This document shows positions 5,644 through 8,940 of a stretch of 8,940 nucleotides of DNA, piece after piece. The notes beneath the pieces were generated by a model. That model saw only the letters and a list, made by a program, of their open reading frames with translations. It searched no databases and was not told the DNA's origin. Origin of the DNA: CAZEHS01 sp964649745 (GTDB lineage Bacteria > Bacillota > Clostridia > Peptostreptococcales > Acidaminobacteraceae); the NCBI GenBank assembly GCA_964649745.1, contig CAZYQI010000065.1, positions 1 to 8,940 of the forward strand, in the 5' to 3' direction. Position numbers and translations under genes: made by a program. How positions within the stretch are numbered: the stretch's first letter is position 1; each line of letters opens with the position of its first letter.

Positions 5644-6438
5644 TCACTGATTTTCTTGTTCTGCCTCTTCCATCGGGGAAGGACTGCCTTCCTGAACATA
5701 ATAGGGCATCAGGATCTGAGGGGTCAGGGCTCTTTTCTCCTCACCTTTCACATCCAGGCGAACCTGGCCTCCTGAAAAGAGCAGCAACCGTTCCCCGTAC
5801 TGTATGGCCGCATTCAGGGAATGGGTGATCATGATGGTGGTGATTTTTTCGGACTGCACCATCTCAGCTGTCTTTTGCAGAATCATCTGGGCGCTTTTGG
5901 GGTCCAGGGCCGCCGTATGTTCATCAAGAATCAAAATCCTGGGAGTTACCAACGTGGCCATCACCAACGCCAGAGCCTGCCGCTGTCCCCCTGAAAGGAA
6001 GCGGACCTCGGTATCGAGATGGTTTTCCAGCCCCATTTCCAGGGTTCCCAGCAGGGCTTCGTACCGAGGACGTCCCTTGCGGTTGAGGCCCATGCCAAGT
6101 CCGAAGGACTGGCCCTTCCGGTCTGCCATGGAGAGGTTCTCCATCACGGTCATTCGGCTCACCGCGCCCATGGCGGGGTCCTGATACACCTTGCCGATCA
6201 ACCGCTTGCGAAGATGCAGGGGCATCAGGGAAAGCCCCTTGCCGTCCAGGCTCACTTCGCCACAATCCGGCAGAAGATCTCCTGAAACCAATCGTACAAA
6301 GGTGGATTTTCCCGCGCCGTTGGCGCCGATTACCGATACGAATTCTCCCGGTTCAATGGTTATGTTCAGATCCTCGAAGACGGTCTTGATGCCGTCCAAG
6401 GTTTCAAAGCGCTTCGTCACGGATTGAAAGGTCAGCAT
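5644..6438 (-). CDS. trpZ: ABC transporter ATP-binding protein (TrpZ-like, tryptophan importer)
   Basis: A 264-residue ABC ATPase, the energy-coupling subunit of the importer encoded by the two upstream genes. It has Walker A GANGAGKST (38-46), Q-loop Gln86 (VYQDP), signature LSGGQ (148-152), Walker B ILILDE (168-173) and switch His206 (ITHS). The ATG at 6438 overlaps the end of the permease gene by 7 nt and has a GGAAGGGGGG purine tract upstream, so translation is probably coupled. The last 25 residues or so (GSPSPMEEAEQENQ) form an acidic tail. By sequence alone it is a branched-chain-amino-acid-like ATPase. Tryptophan specificity is inferred from the operon's attenuator and its TrpXYZ-like composition. 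Confidence 0.9.
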   Translation of the reverse strand: MLTFQSVTKRFETLDGIKTVFEDLNITIEPGEFVSVIGANGAGKSTFVRLVSGDLLPDCGEVSLDGKGLSLMPLHLRKRLIGKVYQDPAMGAVSRMTVMENLSMADRKGQSFGLGMGLNRKGRPRYEALLGTLEMGLENHLDTEVRFLSGGQRQALALVMATLVTPRILILDEHTAALDPKSAQMILQKTAEMVQSEKITTIMITHSLNAAIQYGERLLLFSGGQVRLDVKGEEKRALTPQILMPYYVQEGSPSPMEEAEQENQ

Positions 6439-7307
6439 AGCGTGCCCCCCTTCCCGCTTTTAAGGGCCAGCTTCACCCTCTGGGGCTTTCGGCGCTGAAG
6501 CACCAGGATGCCCAGGAGAAGGACGGCGGTTATGAGCTTCAAATCACTGGCAGGAAGACCGATAAGCAAAGCTCCCGCCACCAGCATCCGGTAGATCACG
6601 GCCCCGACAATGGCAATGGTGGTAAGACTCACCCGTTTGAATCGGCTGAATACCGTCTCCCCCAATATGATGGCCGCCAGACCGATAACCAGCATCCCGG
6701 TTCCCATGCCCACATCGGCATAACCCTGATACTGCGCCATCAATGCGCCGCTAAGACCTATCAGTGCTCCGGAAACCATAAGGCCCAGGATCTTGTACGC
6801 ATCGGCGTTAAGGCCAAGGTTCGTCACCACCTGGGGGTTGTCTCCCAGAGCTCTGAGAGCAAAACCGAACTGGGTTCTGAGCAGAAAATCCAGAGCAAAT
6901 TTGGCGCCCAGCACGAACAGAACCAGGATGAGCAGTGCAGGCATTCCTCCATTGAAGAGATGCTTGGTCTGAAACAGCTGCTGGTTGGCACTGCCCCCCA
7001 AGGCCCGTATATTGATGCTGTAGAGGCCGATCATGACGATGATTCCGGAAAGCAAATGGGTGATTTTAAACCGCGTATGGATGAACCCGGTAACACAGCC
7101 CGCCATGGCCCCGGCGGCGGCCGCCAGGACGAGAGCCAGCACTGGGGAATGCCCACCCACCAGGACCGATGCCCCCACCGCCGCTCCCAGGGGAAAGCTC
7201 CCGTCTACGGAAAGGTCCGGAAAGTCCAGTATTTTATAGGAGATCAGGACTCCCAGAGCCATGATGCCGAAGATTAATCCCTGTTCCAGGGCGGATTGCA
7301 TAAACAT
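6432..7307 (-). CDS. trpY: ABC transporter permease (TrpY-like, BPD_transp_2 type)
   Basis: A 291-residue membrane protein with about eight to nine hydrophobic helices, of the permease class used by branched-chain amino acid, ribose and tryptophan/tyrosine (TrpXYZ-type) importers. The start MFMQSALEQGLIFGIMALGVLIS and the segment DFPDLSVDGSFPLGAAVGA match this class. RTQFGFALRALGDNPQV lies in the cytoplasmic loop expected to contact the ATPase. I chose the ATG at 7307, with AAAGGTG about 5 nt upstream. The open frame continues upstream for 68 codons, but only through the repeat-like intergenic element, and the ATG at 7511 has no case. Its stop overlaps the ATPase start. It is probably one of two identical subunits in the pore. 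Confidence 0.9.
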   Translation of the reverse strand: MFMQSALEQGLIFGIMALGVLISYKILDFPDLSVDGSFPLGAAVGASVLVGGHSPVLALVLAAAAGAMAGCVTGFIHTRFKITHLLSGIIVMIGLYSINIRALGGSANQQLFQTKHLFNGGMPALLILVLFVLGAKFALDFLLRTQFGFALRALGDNPQVVTNLGLNADAYKILGLMVSGALIGLSGALMAQYQGYADVGMGTGMLVIGLAAIILGETVFSRFKRVSLTTIAIVGAVIYRMLVAGALLIGLPASDLKLITAVLLLGILVLQRRKPQRVKLALKSGKGGTLC

Positions 7308-7342
7308 AGGTTCACCTTTTCTTTTGAATTTGGAAAAATGTT

Positions 7343-7499
7343 GACCTCCCTCATTGGCCGTAACGGCATAAGCGATGTGCAACAAATCAAAGATTTGTGC
7401 ACCCTGCTTAACGGAGGTGGCACCGAAGGTGACGGTGGGAGTTGTTGTTCGCTTACTCCCCCTTGCCGCTTTGCGTCCGTTCCCCCTCAAGAGGGGGAT
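7343..7499. repeat. Fold-back repeat-like element between trpX-like and trpY-like genes
   Basis: The 224-bp gap between the binding-protein and permease genes is filled by nested dyads. Outer arms are CCTCCCTC (7346-7353) and GAGGGGGA (7491-7498), one mismatch. A long-range pair joins CGGCATAAGCG (7364-7374) to CGCTTA (7450-7455) and TGCCG (7464-7468). Local hairpins are at 7357-7367, 7377-7402 (GTGCAACAAATC with GATTTGTGCAC) and 7481-7498 (TCCCCCTC with GAGGGGGA). This resembles a miniature dispersed repeat or a structured intergenic RNA. None of the hairpins has a U-tract on the minus strand, so a terminator is unlikely. Confidence 0.55.
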
Positions 7500-7531
7500 G
7501 ATTCGATTCACTTTCTGTCGGGAGGCTACTG

Positions 7532-8518
7532 TTATTCCACGCTCTTCGCTTTTGCCTTCAGCTCCGCCGGAACGACGATTCCGAAGCTTGCCAGGGCTTT
7601 TTCGTTGATGATCAGATCTGTTTCCTTAAGGGTTTCGAAGGGGATGCTGTTGACATCCTCGCCCTTCAGTACCCGAGCCGCCATGACGCCGGTCTGGTAG
7701 CCCACCTTGTAGTTATCGATGCCCTGGGTGGCGACGGCCCCCTGTTTCACGTAATCTTCAACCGCGCCCAGCACCGGTACTTTTTTGGCATTGGCCTTTT
7801 CAATGATGACGCCGTAGGCAGAGGCCAGGGTGTTGTCGATATGGGTGTACATAACATCCACCTTGCCCAGCAGGGCATCCAGAGCCAGGGGAAGTTCGTT
7901 GGCGTTGGTGATGGCCACGGCTTCTACCGCAAAACCCATGGCCTTGGCTTTTTCTTTAGTGAGCTCCACCTGTACCACGGAATTCTGTTCGCTGGAATTG
8001 TAGATCATTCCGATGGTTTTGGCCGTGGGCAGCAGGGCCTTCATAAGCTCCAGCTGCTGATCGATGGGGGTCATGTCGCTGACACCGGTGATGTTCTTGT
8101 CCACCAGGCCTGCCCCTGCCGGGTCGGTTACTGCGGAAAAGATGACCGGACAGCTTTTAACGTTGTTCTTGGCCGCCTGACCGCTGGGGGTCGTGATGGC
8201 GATGACCAGCTTCTTCTTGTCGGCTTCGAACTTCTGAGCGATCAGCTGGGTGTTTTCCATATTCCCCTGAGCGTTGGCGTAATCCACTGCAATCTGGTGG
8301 CCGTCTGCGAAGCCGTTGTCCTTAAGACCATCCAGGATACCCTGACGGATCAGGTCCAAGGAGGGGTGCTCAACGATTTGGGTGATACCGATGGCGATTT
8401 TCTCAGCGGGGGCCTCCGGTGCCGGAGCGGCCGGTGCAGCAGGAGCCGGGGCACAGCCTGTAAGGATAAGAGCGGTGGAGAGGGTGAGTGTCAGAATGCT
8501 TTTCATAAGCTTTTTCAT
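7532..8518 (-). CDS. trpX: ABC transporter substrate-binding lipoprotein (TrpX-like, PF04392 type)
   Basis: A 328-residue lipoprotein that should capture the substrate outside the membrane. Residues 1-22 form a signal peptide with lipobox LTGC (Cys22), followed by an Ala/Pro linker (CAPAPAAPAAPAPEAPA). The mature part fits the ABC_sub_bind family: IAIGITQIVEHPSLDLIRQGILDGLK, then VIAITTPSGQAA, CPVIFSAVTDPAGAGLV, TIGMIYNSSEQNS and YKVGYQTGVMAARVLKGED. The ATG at 8518 has AGGAGG 6 nt upstream. The frame stays open to 8647, but that extension runs through both attenuator terminators and has no ribosome binding site. It is first in the importer operon, downstream of a Trp-codon leader peptide, which supports tryptophan as ligand. 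Tyrosine or another aromatic compound is the main alternative. Confidence 0.9.
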   Translation of the reverse strand: MKKLMKSILTLTLSTALILTGCAPAPAAPAAPAPEAPAEKIAIGITQIVEHPSLDLIRQGILDGLKDNGFADGHQIAVDYANAQGNMENTQLIAQKFEADKKKLVIAITTPSGQAAKNNVKSCPVIFSAVTDPAGAGLVDKNITGVSDMTPIDQQLELMKALLPTAKTIGMIYNSSEQNSVVQVELTKEKAKAMGFAVEAVAITNANELPLALDALLGKVDVMYTHIDNTLASAYGVIIEKANAKKVPVLGAVEDYVKQGAVATQGIDNYKVGYQTGVMAARVLKGEDVNSIPFETLKETDLIINEKALASFGIVVPAELKAKAKSVE

Positions 8519-8564
8519 GGGGATCCTCCTGGATTCGCTTTTGTTTTTTTGGTTTACGGGTATT

Positions 8565-8600
8565 AAAAAAGAGCCCTGTCGACTATGAACAGGGCTCTTT
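8565..8600 (-). terminator. Attenuator terminator 2 (second in tandem)
   Basis: A perfect 12-bp inverted repeat has arms 8568-8579 and 8589-8600 (AAAGAGCCCTGT / ACAGGGCTCTTT), with a run of six T on the minus strand. It lies 50 nt before the trpX-like start, so it must be bypassed for expression. A small dyad (8612-8607 TTTCCG with 8603-8598 CGGAAA) overlaps the foot of its 5' arm. Confidence 0.85.
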
Positions 8601-8615
8601 CCGTAACGGAAATAG

Positions 8616-8644
8616 AAAAACCTGCCCTTGTAAGGACAGGTTTT
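8616..8644 (-). terminator. Attenuator terminator 1
   Basis: The stem AAAACCTGTCCT (8644-8633) pairs with AGGGCAGGTTTT (8628-8617), 12 bp including one U-G wobble. It has a short loop and is followed by TTTTTCTATTT. Its 5' arm is shared with the antiterminator partner 8648-8637. Confidence 0.82.
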
Positions 8645-8680
8645 CATGCTTGCATCACCCTAAAGGGTGTCAGCTGCTGA

Positions 8681-8794
8681 TTAACTAACTCGGCAAATGA
8701 AGGCAGAACATGAATGAACCTGGTTCACGATGAACATGGAATTGTGAAGGTCATTATTGTTTTGCCAACGCCAACTTTTCATAACCGGTTTCAT
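8681..8794 (-). CDS. Trp-codon leader peptide (37 residues)
   Basis: A short ORF with an excellent ribosome binding site (AAAGGAGG, 7 nt before the ATG at 8794) lies right after a strong promoter. It begins MKPVMKSWRWQNNN; the Trp-Arg-Trp codons (8 and 10, positions 8773-8765) are the attenuation sensor, as in trpL-type leaders. It is longer than the 14-residue E. coli TrpL, with 27 codons between the last Trp and the TAA at 8683-8681. The antiterminator half-site lies inside the coding region (codons 25-29). The peptide itself probably has no function after synthesis. It is too short for most gene callers. Confidence 0.82.
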   Translation of the reverse strand: MKPVMKSWRWQNNNDLHNSMFIVNQVHSCSAFICRVS

Positions 8795-8828
8795 ATGTCT
8801 GCCTCCTTTCGTAAAAGTTATTGTTGTC

Positions 8829-8858
8829 ATTGTAGTTCAGAACCGCGGACGATGTCAA
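8829..8858 (-). promoter_or_regulatory. Strong sigma-70 promoter of the tryptophan importer operon
   Basis: On the minus strand a perfect TTGACA (8858-8853) and TACAAT (8834-8829) are separated by 18 nt, with A/T-rich sequence immediately upstream (8885-8871). The predicted start is near 8822, just ahead of the leader peptide ribosome binding site. Confidence 0.82.
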
Positions 8859-8892
8859 CGCTTTTTCTGAAAATTATAATTCTTTTCTGAAC

Positions 8893-8934
8893 GATAAGCG
8901 ATAATGTCCTGTTATAACATAAAGGATTATGTCC
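8893..8934. repeat. Imperfect direct repeat at the right edge, possibly an insertion-sequence end
   Basis: On the minus strand GGACATAATCCTTTATG (8934-8918) and GGACATTATCGCTTATC (8909-8893) match at 13-14 of 17 positions with a 25-bp period. The window edge itself reads TGTTTGGGACATAA. Multiple terminal repeats with TG/CA ends are typical of IS21-family elements, but no transposase is visible in the window. It could also be a regulator-binding array upstream of the promoter. Confidence 0.4.
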
Positions 8935-8940
8935 CAAACA

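Larger units (their letters stand above)
8519..8822 (-). promoter_or_regulatory. Trp-type transcription attenuator leader of the ABC importer operon
   Basis: About 300 nt separate the predicted transcript start from the trpX-like gene. In order they hold a translated leader peptide with two Trp codons, an antiterminator half-site (8722-8709), its partner (8648-8637), terminator 1 and terminator 2. The antiterminator pairs CAGGTT and TTCATG, split by a 2-nt bulge, with CATGAAAACCTG: 12 Watson-Crick pairs. Its partner strand covers the 5' arm of terminator 1, so the two folds exclude each other. TGAAC (8727-8723) can pair with GTTCA on either side (8735-8731 or 8719-8715), the latter sequestering the antiterminator. 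TTGGCAAA (8768-8761), overlapping the second Trp codon, can pair with TTTGCCGA (8698-8691). Ribosome stalling at the Trp codons should decide the outcome. Confidence 0.8.

Noticed and set aside
7481..7499. Intrinsic terminator after the trpX-like gene
   Set aside because: A strong 8-bp dyad, but the minus strand continues AACGGACG with no T-tract, so it is treated as part of the fold-back element.
7308..7511. N-terminal extension of the permease
   Set aside because: It is only the repeat-like intergenic element being open in this frame; the ATG at 7307 has its own ribosome binding site and begins a typical permease N-terminus.
8519..8647. N-terminal extension of the trpX-like protein to an ATG at 8647
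   Set aside because: The extension runs through two terminator hairpins, has no ribosome binding site and would bury the signal peptide; the start at 8518 has AGGAGG and a lipobox at Cys22.
8637..8680. T-box riboswitch
   Set aside because: AGGGTGATGC near 8661-8652 recalls part of a T-box sequence, but the full AGGGTGGNACCGCG is absent, and the Trp-codon leader peptide with antiterminator explains the region better.

Overview
The window looks like part of an anaerobic, low-to-mid GC Bacillota (clostridial) genome, possibly a whole short contig. The evidence is strong AGGAGG ribosome binding sites, GTG and TTG starts, a CvfB-type S1 protein, a tryptophan-type ABC importer behind a leader-peptide attenuator, and a selenoprotein gene with an in-frame UGA. 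Every gene I can support is on the minus strand, so transcription runs from high to low coordinates.

Layout in the direction of transcription. (1) 8940-8823: an imperfect 25-bp-period direct repeat at the right edge, then a strong sigma-70 promoter. (2) 8822-8519: a leader of about 300 nt encoding a 37-residue peptide with Trp-Arg-Trp at codons 8-10, a 12-bp antiterminator and two consecutive intrinsic terminators. (3) 8518-5644: substrate-binding lipoprotein, permease and ATPase of an ABC importer of the TrpXYZ type. A fold-back, repeat-like element lies between the first two genes and a terminator follows the third. (4) 5586-5488: a fold-back repeat built of CACGGAT units. (5) 5437-2444: an apparent four-gene operon with its own promoter and terminator: a metallophosphoesterase-like protein, a 336-residue protein I do not recognise, a small UGA-containing selenoprotein (Gly-Gly-Gly-Sec-Cys-Gly-Gly), and a CvfB/YitL-like S1 RNA-binding protein. 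(6) 2442-848: a SulP-family anion transporter with a C-terminal STAS domain. (7) 823-54: an acetate-type SatP/YaaH transporter with promoter, leader hairpin and terminator. (8) 50-1: the 5' end of a group II intron, apparently bacterial class C, inserted directly behind the satP terminator and running off the window.

The two most informative items are split or missed by ordinary ORF calling. The selenoprotein reads as two unrelated short ORFs unless UGA is decoded as selenocysteine. The Trp leader peptide gives a specific substrate prediction, tryptophan, to an otherwise generic ABC importer. The phosphoesterase / unknown / selenoprotein / CvfB set is the best candidate for an undescribed functional unit, but its function cannot be read from the sequence.
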